A stretch of DNA of 64,000 nt. Origin: Pseudodesulfovibrio sp. GTDB lineage: Bacteria > Desulfobacterota > Desulfovibrionia > Desulfovibrionales > Desulfovibrionaceae. The first letter of the stretch is position 1. Every line of letters starts with the position of its first letter. The notes under the pieces are model-generated. The model made no database searches, had not been told where the DNA came from, and saw only the letters and a list, made by a program, of their open reading frames with translations. The stretch spans positions 20,819 to 84,818 of the forward strand of contig NZ_JAQUWN010000007.1 of the NCBI RefSeq assembly GCF_028692895.1, given 5' to 3'. Below, piece after piece: positions 30,288 through 40,138 of the stretch. A program made the position numbers and the translations under genes.

Positions 30288-32863
30288 AGGCTCCCAGACT
30301 CTTTCTCAAGCCGATGCTCTTCATGGTCATCATCTTCGGCGTCATCTCCGTGGTCTCGTCCGCCACCTTCGGCAACCGCCTCAAGCAGGAGATGACCCGG
30401 GAGTACGAGTCCAAGGCCCTGGCCCTGGCCCGCAGCGTGGCCGAGTCGGACATCGTGACCATCCTGGACCAGGAGGCGGGCAGCGTCCAGGCGCGCATCA
30501 ACCAGTACCAGGCCATCGCCGGGGTCTCCTACGTGGCCGTGGCCGACGAGGACGGGCAGATCATCGCCCACACCTTCATCCCCGACGTGCCCCCCGAGGT
30601 GCGCGAGCTCATCCGCGAGACGGCCGGGACCCTGCTCGGCGACGAGCACCTGCTGCGCGACGTCCAGTTCGGCGGCGGCGAGTACCTGCACGTGGCCCAG
30701 CCCATCCTGACCGGCCTGGCCGGGTATGTGCACATCGGCATGGATTCCAGCATCATCGCCCGCCACATCCGCGACGCCGTGGTGGAGCAGCAGGTGCTGA
30801 TGGCCTTCCTGTTCGGCGGCAGTCTGGTCATCGCCTTCGTCTTCATCCTGAGCATCTCCAAACCCCTCTCCCTGCTTTCGGAGTATGCCCGGCGCGTGGC
30901 CAGCAACGATTTTTCCGGCGACGCGCCGGAGATCGACTCCAGGGACGAGGTCGGCGAGCTGGCCGGGGCCATGCGGACCATGGCCCGGCACATCGGCGAG
31001 CTGGTGAGCGGGCTGGAGGAGCGCGTTCGCCAAAAGACCAAGGAATTGCAGGAGGCGCGCGACGTACTCAAGCAGAAGGTGGAGGAGCGCACCGGCGAGC
31101 TGCTCAGGACCAACACCCAGCTCAAGATCGAGATCGCCGAGCGCCAGGTCATCGGCGAGGCGCTGCGCAAGGCGGAGCGGAAGTACCGCGCCATCTTCGA
31201 AAACGCGGTGGAGGGCATCTACCAGTCCTCGCCCGGCGGCCGCTTCCTGAGCGCCAACCCCGCCCTGGCCCGCATCCTGGGCTACAAGTCGCCCGACGAA
31301 CTGATGAACGGGGTCTACGACAGCGGCACCCAGCTCTACGTGGACCGGGGCCGACGCAAGGAGTACCTGCGGCTCATCAAGGAAAAGGGCGAACTCAAGA
31401 ATTTCGTCTCCAAGGTCCGCCGCCGCGACGGCCGGATCATCTGGGTCTCGGAGAACGCCCGGGCCATCCGGGACAAGGACGGGACCATCCTCTACCACGA
31501 GGGGTCCATCGAGGACATCACCCTGCGCAAGAAGGCCGAGGACCAGCTCAAGCGCCAGGCCTTCCACGACCCGCTGACCGGGCTGCCCAACCGGGCCCTG
31601 TTCCTGGACCACCTCCGCCTGGCCATGGAGCGCGGCAGACGCCGCAAGCACCTCTACGCGGTCATCTACATGGACCTGGACCGGTTCAAGGTCATCAACG
31701 ACTCCCTGGGCCACGAGACGGGCGACGAGTTGTTGCGCGGCGTGGCCCGCGTCCTGGAGTCCTGCGGCCGGTCCGTGGACACCCTGGCCCGGTTCGGCGG
31801 CGACGAGTTCGCCATCCTCCTGGAGGAAATCTCCGCCCCGCGCGACGCCATCACCATCGCCCGGCGCATCCTGGACGGCGTGCGCCAGCCCTTTGTCATC
31901 GGCGGCAACGAGGTCTTCACCTCCGCCTCCATGGGCATCGTGCTCAAGACCGAGGGCTACGACCGGCCCGAGGCCCTGCTGCGGGACGCGGACACGGCCA
32001 TGTACCGCGCCAAGGAGCTGGGCAAGTCCCGATTCAAGGTCTTCAACCGGAAGATGCACGATCAGGCCCTCAAGCTCATGGCCCTGGAGACGGACCTGCG
32101 GCGCGCCGTGGACCTGCGCGAGTTCGAGGTGGCCTACCAGCCCATCGTCTGCCTGGAGACGCGGCTGATCTGCGGGTTCGAGGCCCTGGTCCGCTGGCGG
32201 CACGCCGAGCACGGGATCATCATGCCCGGCGACTTCATCTCGCTGGCCGAGGATACCGGGCTGATCCACGCCATCGACAACATGGTCCTGGCCGACGCCT
32301 GCGCCCAGGTCCGCCAGTGGCAGGACTGCTACTGCGCCCACTTCAGCGACTCGCTGACCCTCAACGTCAACATCTCGGGCAAGCACCTGGGCCAGCCCAT
32401 GCTTCTCAACCAGGTCTCGCGCGTGCTGGAGGAGTCCGGCCTGCCCGCCGGGAGCCTGAACATCGAGATCACCGAGTCCGCGCTCATGGACAACCCGGCC
32501 ATGGCCGAGGAGGTGCTCCGCCAGTTCAAGGGGTTGGGCATTCAGGTCTGCATCGACGACTTCGGCACCGGCTATTCGTCCTTGTCCTACCTCCAGCGCT
32601 TCCCCATCGACGTGGTCAAGGTGGACCGCTCCTTCATCACTGGCGTGGAGCGCGACCAGGACAGCCAGGCCATCGTGCGCACCGTCTTTTCCCTGGGTTC
32701 GTCCCTGGGACTCAAGGTGGTCGCCGAGGGCGTGGAGACCCCGGCCCAGCTCGCCTTTTTGGAAAAGGAGGGGTGCCGGTACGTCCAAGGCTACCTGTTC
32801 TACCGTCCGCTGTCCGCCGCCGAGGTGGACGACATGCTCTTTTGCGGAAAAGCCGGTTCCTGA
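30284..32863 (+). CDS. Membrane sensor with HAMP-PAS-GGDEF-EAL domains (c-di-GMP cyclase/phosphodiesterase)
   Basis: N-terminal TM and second TM before HAMP; PAS (KYRAIFENAVEGIYQSSPGGRFLSANPALARILGY); LARFGGDEFAILLEE; EAL (FEALVRWRHAEHG, DDFGTGYSSLSYL, VVAEGVETPAQ). GTG start overlaps the upstream stop. Confidence 0.95.
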   Translation: MKAPRLFLKPMLFMVIIFGVISVVSSATFGNRLKQEMTREYESKALALARSVAESDIVTILDQEAGSVQARINQYQAIAGVSYVAVADEDGQIIAHTFIPDVPPEVRELIRETAGTLLGDEHLLRDVQFGGGEYLHVAQPILTGLAGYVHIGMDSSIIARHIRDAVVEQQVLMAFLFGGSLVIAFVFILSISKPLSLLSEYARRVASNDFSGDAPEIDSRDEVGELAGAMRTMARHIGELVSGLEERVRQKTKELQEARDVLKQKVEERTGELLRTNTQLKIEIAERQVIGEALRKAERKYRAIFENAVEGIYQSSPGGRFLSANPALARILGYKSPDELMNGVYDSGTQLYVDRGRRKEYLRLIKEKGELKNFVSKVRRRDGRIIWVSENARAIRDKDGTILYHEGSIEDITLRKKAEDQLKRQAFHDPLTGLPNRALFLDHLRLAMERGRRRKHLYAVIYMDLDRFKVINDSLGHETGDELLRGVARVLESCGRSVDTLARFGGDEFAILLEEISAPRDAITIARRILDGVRQPFVIGGNEVFTSASMGIVLKTEGYDRPEALLRDADTAMYRAKELGKSRFKVFNRKMHDQALKLMALETDLRRAVDLREFEVAYQPIVCLETRLICGFEALVRWRHAEHGIIMPGDFISLAEDTGLIHAIDNMVLADACAQVRQWQDCYCAHFSDSLTLNVNISGKHLGQPMLLNQVSRVLEESGLPAGSLNIEITESALMDNPAMAEEVLRQFKGLGIQVCIDDFGTGYSSLSYLQRFPIDVVKVDRSFITGVERDQDSQAIVRTVFSLGSSLGLKVVAEGVETPAQLAFLEKEGCRYVQGYLFYRPLSAAEVDDMLFCGKAGS

Positions 32864-32889
32864 CCGGGCCGTGAACCAGGGAGGAAATC

Positions 32890-34224
32890 ATGCCGAAGCT
32901 TATCAAATGCGGCCTCGACCCCATCGACCGGGTCCTGATGCCCTTCACCCGTTTTTTCAAGACCCAGTCGAGCGGCGGCGTCCTCCTCATCGGCTGCGCG
33001 GTCCTGGCGCTCCTGTGGGCCAATTCGCCCTGGGCCGGGAGCTACGAGAGGCTCTGGACCACCCCGTTCACCGTGGGCTACGGCCCGGCCATGCTGCAAA
33101 AGCCGCTGCTGCTGTGGGTCAATGACGGGCTGATGGCCCTGTTCTTCTTCGTGGTCGGCCTGGAGATCAAGCGCGAGTTCATGGTGGGCGAGCTCTCCAC
33201 CGTGAGCCAGGCTCTGCTGCCCATCGTGGCGGCTGCGGGCGGCATGGTCGCGCCCGCCGCCATCTATGCCCTTATCAACGGCTCCGGGCCCGGCGGCCAG
33301 GGCTGGGGCGTGCCCATGGCCACGGACATCGCCTTCGCCCTGGGCATCCTGGCCCTGCTGGGCGACCGCGTGCCCGTGCAGCTCAAGGTCTTTCTCACGG
33401 CCGTGGCCATCGTGGACGACATCGGCGCGGTGCTGGTCATCGCCCTGTTCTACACCTCATCCATCTCCACGTGGCTGCTGCTGGCGGCCGCCGCGGGGCT
33501 GGCCGTGGCCTTCGCCGGCAACCGCATGGGCGTGCGCACCCCGGTCTTCTACGCCGTGGTGGGGGCCGTGGTCTGGGTCCTGGTCCTCAAGAGCGGGGTC
33601 CATTCCACCGTGGCGGGCGTGCTCATGGCCTTCGCCATCCCGGCCCGGACCCGGTGCGAGCCCGAGGGGTTCATCACCGGGGCGGGCAGGCTGCTGGACG
33701 AGTACCGCTCCGCCCTGGAGCCGGGGAGCTCGGTCCTGACCAACGCGGGCATCCATTCGGCGCTCCTGTCCATCGACGACCTGGCCACCCGGGCCCAGAC
33801 GCCCCTGCAACGGCTGGAGCACTCCCTGCACCCGGTGGTGGAGTACGCCATCATGCCCGTTTTCGCCCTGGCCAACGCGGGCGTGGTCCTGGGCGGCGGC
33901 GCGGGACCGGTCCTGGCCAACCCCGTGAGCCTGGGCGTGGTGGCCGGGCTGGTGCTCGGCAAGCCGCTGGGAGTGGTCCTGGCGGTGTGGGGCGTGGCCG
34001 CGCTTTCGGGCGGGCTGCCCGCCGGGCTGCGCATGCGCCATTTCGCGGGCGTGGGGATGCTCGCGGGCATCGGCTTCACCATGTCCCTGTTCATCGCGGC
34101 CCTGGCCTTCGAGGGGGACCCGGCGCTGCTGGCCGGGGCCAAGATCGGCGTGCTCGGCGCCTCCTGCCTGGCGGGCGCGGCCGGATACCTGCTGCTGCGC
34201 GGGCTCCCGGCCGTGAAGGCGTGA
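32890..34224 (+). CDS. nhaA: Na+/H+ antiporter NhaA
   Basis: SSGGVLLIGCAVLALLWANSPW, WVNDGLMALFFFVVGLEIKREF, PMATDIAFALGILALLGDRVP, FLTAVAIVDDIGAVLVIALFY are NhaA hallmarks. Confidence 0.95.
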   Translation: MPKLIKCGLDPIDRVLMPFTRFFKTQSSGGVLLIGCAVLALLWANSPWAGSYERLWTTPFTVGYGPAMLQKPLLLWVNDGLMALFFFVVGLEIKREFMVGELSTVSQALLPIVAAAGGMVAPAAIYALINGSGPGGQGWGVPMATDIAFALGILALLGDRVPVQLKVFLTAVAIVDDIGAVLVIALFYTSSISTWLLLAAAAGLAVAFAGNRMGVRTPVFYAVVGAVVWVLVLKSGVHSTVAGVLMAFAIPARTRCEPEGFITGAGRLLDEYRSALEPGSSVLTNAGIHSALLSIDDLATRAQTPLQRLEHSLHPVVEYAIMPVFALANAGVVLGGGAGPVLANPVSLGVVAGLVLGKPLGVVLAVWGVAALSGGLPAGLRMRHFAGVGMLAGIGFTMSLFIAALAFEGDPALLAGAKIGVLGASCLAGAAGYLLLRGLPAVKA

Positions 34225-34306
34225 CGCGGGGCTTCTCATCCCGGCGCAAGCCGTGTAGTATCGGCCGAGCAACGTTCAACCGCATACTGGCGCGACAGGT
34301 GGCCAC

Positions 34307-35047
34307 ATGACGACGAGCAACTCCGAAGGACGTATCGAGGGCGTCTTCGCCGTGGAAAAGAGCGGCAAGATCGGCGCGGGCACCACGGCCCGGCGCGTCA
34401 CCCAGACCGCGCACTACTACTGTCGCGAGCGCGACGGCGGCCAGGTAGACGTCCAGCTCCTCAATCAGAAGAACGTGCCCTTCGGGCCGGTGGAGCAGGT
34501 CTCCAAGGACGACCTGCTGGAAAATTACCTGCCCATGCCCCAGCTCTACAAGGAGGTCATGGGGAACCTGCGCGAGATCCAGAAGTCCGTGGCGCGCGGC
34601 GAGAAGTTCCGCAAGCGGGGCGAGACCTTCACCGCCGAGTTCGAGTTCAACAAGGCGCTGGACCTGGACGTGGAGAACGTGCGCGCCAACTTCGGCGTGG
34701 GGCTGTGCCTGCTCGCCAGGGACGAAACCGACCGGGCCCAGGAGGTCTTCGAGCGCATCGTCCGCCTGGACTCGGCCTTTCAGGAGGAGCACAAGCACCT
34801 CTTCAACGAGTACGGCATCGAGTTGCGCAAGAAAAAGCTGCTGGACCAGGCCGCCGAATACTACGGCCGAGCCCTGGAGCTGACCCGCGACGACGAGAAC
34901 CTCTGGTACAACCTGGCCCGCGCCCGGTTCGAGCAGGAGGATTTCGCCGGGGCGGCCGACGCCGTGACCCACTGCCTCCAGCTCAATCCGAGCCACGAGC
35001 ACGGCCGGAAGATGCTCAACTATCTCAACAAGAAGGGCCTTATCTGA
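34307..35047 (+). CDS. TPR-repeat protein
   Basis: FEFNKALDLDVENVRANFGVGLCLLARDETDRAQEVFERIVRLDS... and AAEYYGRALELTRDDENLWYNLARARFEQEDFAGAADAVTHCLQLNP. Confidence 0.8.
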   Translation: MTTSNSEGRIEGVFAVEKSGKIGAGTTARRVTQTAHYYCRERDGGQVDVQLLNQKNVPFGPVEQVSKDDLLENYLPMPQLYKEVMGNLREIQKSVARGEKFRKRGETFTAEFEFNKALDLDVENVRANFGVGLCLLARDETDRAQEVFERIVRLDSAFQEEHKHLFNEYGIELRKKKLLDQAAEYYGRALELTRDDENLWYNLARARFEQEDFAGAADAVTHCLQLNPSHEHGRKMLNYLNKKGLI

Positions 35048-35068
35048 TCCGCCGGATCGGGGGGAGCC

Positions 35069-36472
35069 ATGAGCGCGATCAAGGCATGGGTGGTGGCCGG
35101 GACGCATAGCGGCTGCGGCAAGACCTCGGTCTCCCTGGGCCTCATGGCCGCGCTGGCCCGGCGCGGGCTGGCGGTCCAGCCCTACAAGTGCGGCCCGGAC
35201 TTCATCGATCCCGGACATCACGCCCTGGCCTGCGCGCGCGGCGGGCGGCCCGTGCCCAGCCACAACCTGGACGGCTGGATGCTCGACGCGCCGACCAACG
35301 CGGACATTTTCAACCGCTACGCGGCCAACTGCGACGTGGCCGTGGTCGAGGGGGTCATGGGCCTCTTCGACGGATTTTCGCCCACGGGCGACGCCGGGTC
35401 CACCAGCCAGTTGGCCAAGACCCTGGGGCTGCCGGTCATCCTGGTGGTGGACGCCCGGTCCATGGCCCGCTCCGCCGCCGCCCTGGTGGCCGGATACGCC
35501 GGGTTCGACCCGGGCCTGCACATCGCGGGCGTCATCCTCAACCGGGTCGGGAGCGACAGCCACGCCGAGCTGCTCCGCGAGGCCATGGCCCTGGTGCCCG
35601 GCGTGCCGGTCTTTGGCTGCCTGCGGCGCGACGAATCCCTGGCCGCGCCCTCGCGCCACCTCGGCCTGGTCACGGCCGGGGAGGACGGCCCGGACTCGGA
35701 CCGCTACCGGCGCCTGGCCGACTGGGTGGAGGCGGGCATCGACCTGGACGGGCTGCTCGCGGCCCTGCCGGACGTGGAGGCCGTGCCTCCCTTCGAGCCC
35801 GTGCCCGAGATCGCCAGCGTCTCCATCGGCCTGGCCCGCGACGCGGCCTTCAGCTTCTACTACGAGGAAAACCTGCGCCTGCTGCGCGCGGCCGGGGCGC
35901 GGCTGGTCGAGTTCTCGCCCATCGATGACCCGCACCTGCCCGGCGACCTGGCCGGGCTCTACCTGGGCGGGGGCTATCCCGAGCTCTACGCCTTCGAGCT
36001 GGGCCAGAACAACCGGCTCAGGCGCGAAATCCGCGAGTTCTGCGAGTCCGGTCGCCCGGTCTACGCCGAGTGCGGCGGGTTCATGTACCTGATGAACGAC
36101 ATCGTCACCGGGCGCGGCCGCTACGCCATGTCCGGGGTCTTTCCCCTGCGGGCCGAGATGGGCGGGAAGTTCCGCGCCCTGGGCTACCGCGAGGTGACCC
36201 TCCGGCGCGAATCTCCCTTGGGCCCGGCCGGGGCGGCGGTGCGCGGCCACGAATTCCACTACTCGTTCATCCAGGGCGAGCCGGGGCCCGGCGGGCCGCC
36301 GACGGCCTACGCCGTGTCCGGTCGCAAGGGCGTCATCGACGCGCCCGAGGGATTCCTGGCGGGCAACACGCTCGGCTCCTACATCCACCTCCACTTCGGC
36401 AGCAACCCGGCCGCGGCCCGCGCCTTTGTGGCGGCCTGCCGCGCAGCGGCGGACCTGCCGCCGATCCTCTAG
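35069..36472 (+). CDS. cobB: Cobyrinate a,c-diamide synthase (CobB/CbiA)
   Basis: VVAGTHSGCGKTSVSLGLMAALARRGLAVQPYKCGPDFIDPGHH; VAVVEGVMGLFDG; YLGGGYPELYA; YAECGGFMYLM. Confidence 0.95.
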   Translation: MSAIKAWVVAGTHSGCGKTSVSLGLMAALARRGLAVQPYKCGPDFIDPGHHALACARGGRPVPSHNLDGWMLDAPTNADIFNRYAANCDVAVVEGVMGLFDGFSPTGDAGSTSQLAKTLGLPVILVVDARSMARSAAALVAGYAGFDPGLHIAGVILNRVGSDSHAELLREAMALVPGVPVFGCLRRDESLAAPSRHLGLVTAGEDGPDSDRYRRLADWVEAGIDLDGLLAALPDVEAVPPFEPVPEIASVSIGLARDAAFSFYYEENLRLLRAAGARLVEFSPIDDPHLPGDLAGLYLGGGYPELYAFELGQNNRLRREIREFCESGRPVYAECGGFMYLMNDIVTGRGRYAMSGVFPLRAEMGGKFRALGYREVTLRRESPLGPAGAAVRGHEFHYSFIQGEPGPGGPPTAYAVSGRKGVIDAPEGFLAGNTLGSYIHLHFGSNPAAARAFVAACRAAADLPPIL

Positions 36473-36475
36473 CCC

Positions 36476-37747
36476 ATGCCCGCCCGGCCGGAGTCGGAAC
36501 GCCGCGCCCTTTGGTCCTGGGCCTTCTACGACTGGGCCAACTCCGGCTTCGCCGCCCTGGTCCAGACCTTCGTCTTCGCCGCCTACTTCACCCGCGCCGT
36601 GGCCGAGAGCGAGACCCTGGGCACGGCCCAGTGGGGCAACATGATGGGGGCGTGCGGCCTGGTCATCGGCCTGGGCGGCCCGCTGCTCGGGGCCGTGGCC
36701 GACCGCTCGGGTCGCCGCAAGCCGTGGCTTGCGGCCTTCACCGCCCTGTGCGTGGCGGCCACCGGGCTGCTCTGGTTCGTCCGGCCGGAGCCGTCCTTCG
36801 TCCCCCTGGCCCTGCTCCTGGCCGGGGCGGGCACCGTGGGCGCGGAGTACGCCAACATCTTCTACAACGCCATGCTCCCGGACCTTGCGCCGCCCGCCGC
36901 CGTGGGGCGCTGGTCGGGCTGGGGCTGGGGGCTGGGGTACGCGGGCGGGCTGGTCCTGCTGGTCCTGGCCCTGTACGGGTTCGTGGGGCAGGGGGCGTGG
37001 TTCGGCCTCCCGCGCGAGGCTGCGGTGAACGTGCGCGCGGTCATGCCGCTCACCGCCCTGTGGTACCTGGTCTTTTGCCTGCCGCTCTTTTGCTGGACCC
37101 CGGACGGGGCAGGGGAGCGCGTCCCGCTCGGCCAGGCCGTGGGCCAGGGGCTGGCCCAGATCCGCAGCTCCCTGCGGGAGGCGCGGCGCTACCGCGAGAT
37201 CGGCCTCTTCCTGCTGGCCCGCATGTTCTACAACGACGGGCTGACCACCATGTTCGCCTTCGGCGGCATCTACGCGGCCGGGACCTTCGGCATGTCGCCG
37301 AGCGAGGTCATCATCTTCGGCATCGGCCTGAACGTCACGGCCGGGCTGGGCGCGGCGGCCTTCGCCTGGATGGACGACGGGATCGGGCCGCGCCGGACCA
37401 TCCTCTGGGCCCTGGCCGGGCTCATCGTGCCGGGCTCGCTCATCCTGCTGGTCTCGTCCAAGACGCTGTTCTGGATTTTCGGGCTGGCGCTCGGTATATT
37501 CGTGGGGCCGGTCCAGGCGTCGAGCCGCTCCTACCTGGCGCGGGTCGCCCCGGACGAGGCGCGCGGCGAGCTCTTCGGGCTCTTCGCCCTTTCCGGGAAG
37601 CTGACCTCGTTCGCGGGGCCGCTCCTGGTGGGCTGGCTGACCCTGGCCACGGGCAGCCAGCGCGCGGGCATGGCCTCGGTCATCGCCCTGTTCGTCATCG
37701 GGTTCGCGGGCATGTTGCTCGCGCCGGCGGCCCGGCCAAAGGAGTGA
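36476..37747 (+). CDS. MFS transporter, UMF1/Atg22-like family
   Basis: LWSWAFYDWANSGFAALVQTFVFAAYFTRAVA, GPLLGAVADRSGRRKPWLAAF; ~12 hydrophobic segments. Confidence 0.85.
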   Translation: MPARPESERRALWSWAFYDWANSGFAALVQTFVFAAYFTRAVAESETLGTAQWGNMMGACGLVIGLGGPLLGAVADRSGRRKPWLAAFTALCVAATGLLWFVRPEPSFVPLALLLAGAGTVGAEYANIFYNAMLPDLAPPAAVGRWSGWGWGLGYAGGLVLLVLALYGFVGQGAWFGLPREAAVNVRAVMPLTALWYLVFCLPLFCWTPDGAGERVPLGQAVGQGLAQIRSSLREARRYREIGLFLLARMFYNDGLTTMFAFGGIYAAGTFGMSPSEVIIFGIGLNVTAGLGAAAFAWMDDGIGPRRTILWALAGLIVPGSLILLVSSKTLFWIFGLALGIFVGPVQASSRSYLARVAPDEARGELFGLFALSGKLTSFAGPLLVGWLTLATGSQRAGMASVIALFVIGFAGMLLAPAARPKE

Positions 37748-37750
37748 GCC

Positions 37751-38308
37751 ATGGAGACCTTCCGTTTCGACCTGACCGTCGAGGAAAAGACCTTTCTCAA
37801 GGACCTGGTGGTCCAGTCCGTCGCGTCCGGCCTGCGCCTGCCCGACGCCCCGGCCCGCCCGGCCGACCCGCCCACGGAAAAGCTGCGCGAGCCCCTGGGG
37901 GCCTTCGTGACCCTCAAGCTCGAGGGGCGGCTGCGCGGCTGCATCGGCATGATCCAGGGATCGGGAGAGCTCTGCCGGACCGTCTGGAAGATGGCCCGGA
38001 GCGCGGCCTTCGAGGACCCGCGCTTTCCGCCCGTTTCGGCGGGGGAGTTCGAGCGGCTGGAGTACGAGATATCCATCCTGAGCCCCATCGAGCCCTGCCC
38101 GGACCCGAAGCTGGTGGAGGTGGGCCGCCACGGGCTGATCATGATGCGTTCCGGCCGGTCCGGCCTGCTCCTGCCCCAGGTGCCGGTGGAGTGGGACTGG
38201 GACCGCGAGACCTTTCTCGGGCAGACCTGCCTCAAGGCCGGGCTGGACCGGAACGCTTGGCGCGATCCGTCCACCACGATCCTCTGGTTCGAGGCGGTGG
38301 TTTTTTAA
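37751..38308 (+). CDS. AMMECR1-domain protein (AmmeMemoRadiSam system protein A-like)
   Basis: LGAFVTLKLEGRLRGCIGMIQGSGELCRTVWKMARSAAFEDPRFPPVSAGEFERLEYEISILSP; GLLLPQVPVEWDWDRETFLGQTCLKAGL. Confidence 0.9.
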   Translation: METFRFDLTVEEKTFLKDLVVQSVASGLRLPDAPARPADPPTEKLREPLGAFVTLKLEGRLRGCIGMIQGSGELCRTVWKMARSAAFEDPRFPPVSAGEFERLEYEISILSPIEPCPDPKLVEVGRHGLIMMRSGRSGLLLPQVPVEWDWDRETFLGQTCLKAGLDRNAWRDPSTTILWFEAVVF

Positions 38309-38450
38309 CAGGTTGGCCCGTTTTTTCAGGTGTAATCACGCGCGGTTGTTTCTGATCGGGCGAGACCGGGACCTCCGCCTCGACAGGAGACGTTCCATGG
38401 AGTATGCTCTATAATCCAGGCGAATCGCAACGCGGGGGCTGCACCACGGC

Positions 38451-39668
38451 ATGCGCGGAATGATCAGGAAGGTGTCCGTAGAGGACCTTGAGCCCGGGAT
38501 GGAGGTCGTCCAGCTCTCCAGCGAGCTGTGGGAGCACATGCCCAATCTCTACACGCGCCCCGGGCCCATCGAGTCCCGCGAGCAGGTCGAGGTCCTGCTC
38601 CGGGAGGGGTTCAGCCATGCCTTCGTCCGCCTGGACGCCGGGGACGACCGCTCCGCCGAGGACCGGCTGGACCGGCTGGTGGCCGAGCGGACCTTCTCCC
38701 CGCCCATCCGTCCGAGGGTGGCCTTCGAGAAGGAGATCCAGGTGGCGGCCATGGCCTACGAGAACGCCATGGTCCACGCCCGCCGGATCATCACCGACGT
38801 CAAGATGGGCCGCAAGGTGGACTACGAGGCCTCGCTGGAGACCGTGGGCGACATCGTGGAAAGCGCCGTGCGCAATCCGGACACCCTGGTCTGCCTCTCC
38901 AAGCTCTCGACCTACGACGAATACACCTACGCCCATTGCATCAACGTGGCCACCATCTCCGTGGTCTTCGGCGAGTACCTGGGCATGGGCAACGACGAGC
39001 TGATAAACCTGGGCGTGGCAGGCATGATGCACGACCTGGGCAAGACGGCGGTCCCGTCCCGGATCATCAACAAGCGGGCCCGCCTGACCGATCAGGAGTT
39101 CGACGAGGTCAAGCGCCACCCGGAATACGGGTGCCGCATCCTGGAGAAGAACGGCGACGTGCCCGAGGAGGTCCTGGAGGCCGTCCGGCACCACCATGAG
39201 AAGTACAACGGCGCGGGCTATCCCGAGCACCGCGTCAAGCGCGACATCTCGCCCCTGGCCCGGATCATCAGCCTGGCCGACGTCTACGACGCCCTGACCA
39301 GCGACCGATCCTACAAGGACGCCATCCTGCCCAACAAGGCCCTGGCCATCATGTACGGCATGCGCGAGCAGGACTTCGACCCCATGGAGGTCCAGCTCTT
39401 CATCAAGTGCCTGGGCATCTTCCCGGCAGGCAGCCTGGTCAAGCTGAACAACGGGGCCTACGGCGTGGTCTACGAGTCCAACCCGGCCCTGCCGCTCCTG
39501 CCCAAGATCAAGATCATCCTGGACGAGGATCTGCACCCGATCCCCTCGGAACTGGTGGACCTTGCGGCCGAGCAGGCCCTGGGCCACGCCAACCTGGAAA
39601 TCCTCGAATGCGCCGACCCGTCGGCCTACAAGATCAATCTCAAGCCGTATCTCACACGCAAAAGGTAA
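38451..39668 (+). CDS. HD-GYP domain protein (c-di-GMP phosphodiesterase-like, DUF3391-type N-terminus)
   Basis: AGMMHDLGKTAVPSRIINKRARLTDQEFDEVKRHPEYG...AVRHHHEKYNGAGYP...ISLADVYDALTSDRSYK. Confidence 0.95.
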   Translation: MRGMIRKVSVEDLEPGMEVVQLSSELWEHMPNLYTRPGPIESREQVEVLLREGFSHAFVRLDAGDDRSAEDRLDRLVAERTFSPPIRPRVAFEKEIQVAAMAYENAMVHARRIITDVKMGRKVDYEASLETVGDIVESAVRNPDTLVCLSKLSTYDEYTYAHCINVATISVVFGEYLGMGNDELINLGVAGMMHDLGKTAVPSRIINKRARLTDQEFDEVKRHPEYGCRILEKNGDVPEEVLEAVRHHHEKYNGAGYPEHRVKRDISPLARIISLADVYDALTSDRSYKDAILPNKALAIMYGMREQDFDPMEVQLFIKCLGIFPAGSLVKLNNGAYGVVYESNPALPLLPKIKIILDEDLHPIPSELVDLAAEQALGHANLEILECADPSAYKINLKPYLTRKR

Positions 39669-39676
39669 TCCATTTC

Positions 39677-40138
39677 ATGTTCGACACCGAAGTATGGGTC
39701 GGTCTGTTTGCACTGACGGCCCTGCTCTATATGGTCAAGTGGTGGCAAGGGAGCCGCAAGGTCAAGGTCTATCGCATCAGTCCCCAGTCCCTGGAGCGGT
39801 CCAAGGAGGTCATGCTCAAGGTCCTGCCCCTGGTGGAGGACGAAAAGGAGTCCGTCCTGGACGCAGGCCGGCTTCCCTATCCCAAGGATACCGTCAAGAG
39901 CGCGGCCAAGATCCTGGCCTATTACTACTGGAAGGAAAACCGGCCCGAGGAGCTGGCCAGGGTCAAGCAATGCTTCATATCCCTCGCCCGCTTCCAGCCC
40001 AGGGGCGAGGACGAGGAGCTGATCGAGCGCCGGGCCCAGCGCGAGAAGAAGCGGCTGGTCCGCGAGCTGGACTACTACCTGACCCACTACCCCTTCAAGG
40101 CGCGCAAGCGGACCATCCCGGCCAAGAAGCAGGGCTAG
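39677..40138 (+). CDS. Hypothetical membrane-anchored protein
   Basis: ATG 39677 (inside the listed 39407 ORF); MFDTEVWVGLFALTALLYMVKWWQGSRKVKVYRIS. Confidence 0.6.
   Translation: MFDTEVWVGLFALTALLYMVKWWQGSRKVKVYRISPQSLERSKEVMLKVLPLVEDEKESVLDAGRLPYPKDTVKSAAKILAYYYWKENRPEELARVKQCFISLARFQPRGEDEELIERRAQREKKRLVRELDYYLTHYPFKARKRTIPAKKQG

Noticed and set aside
34091-38131. 1,346-aa minus-strand ORF across TPR, cobB, MFS and AMMECR1 genes
   Set aside because: Shadow ORF; the sense strand carries four clearly recognisable genes.
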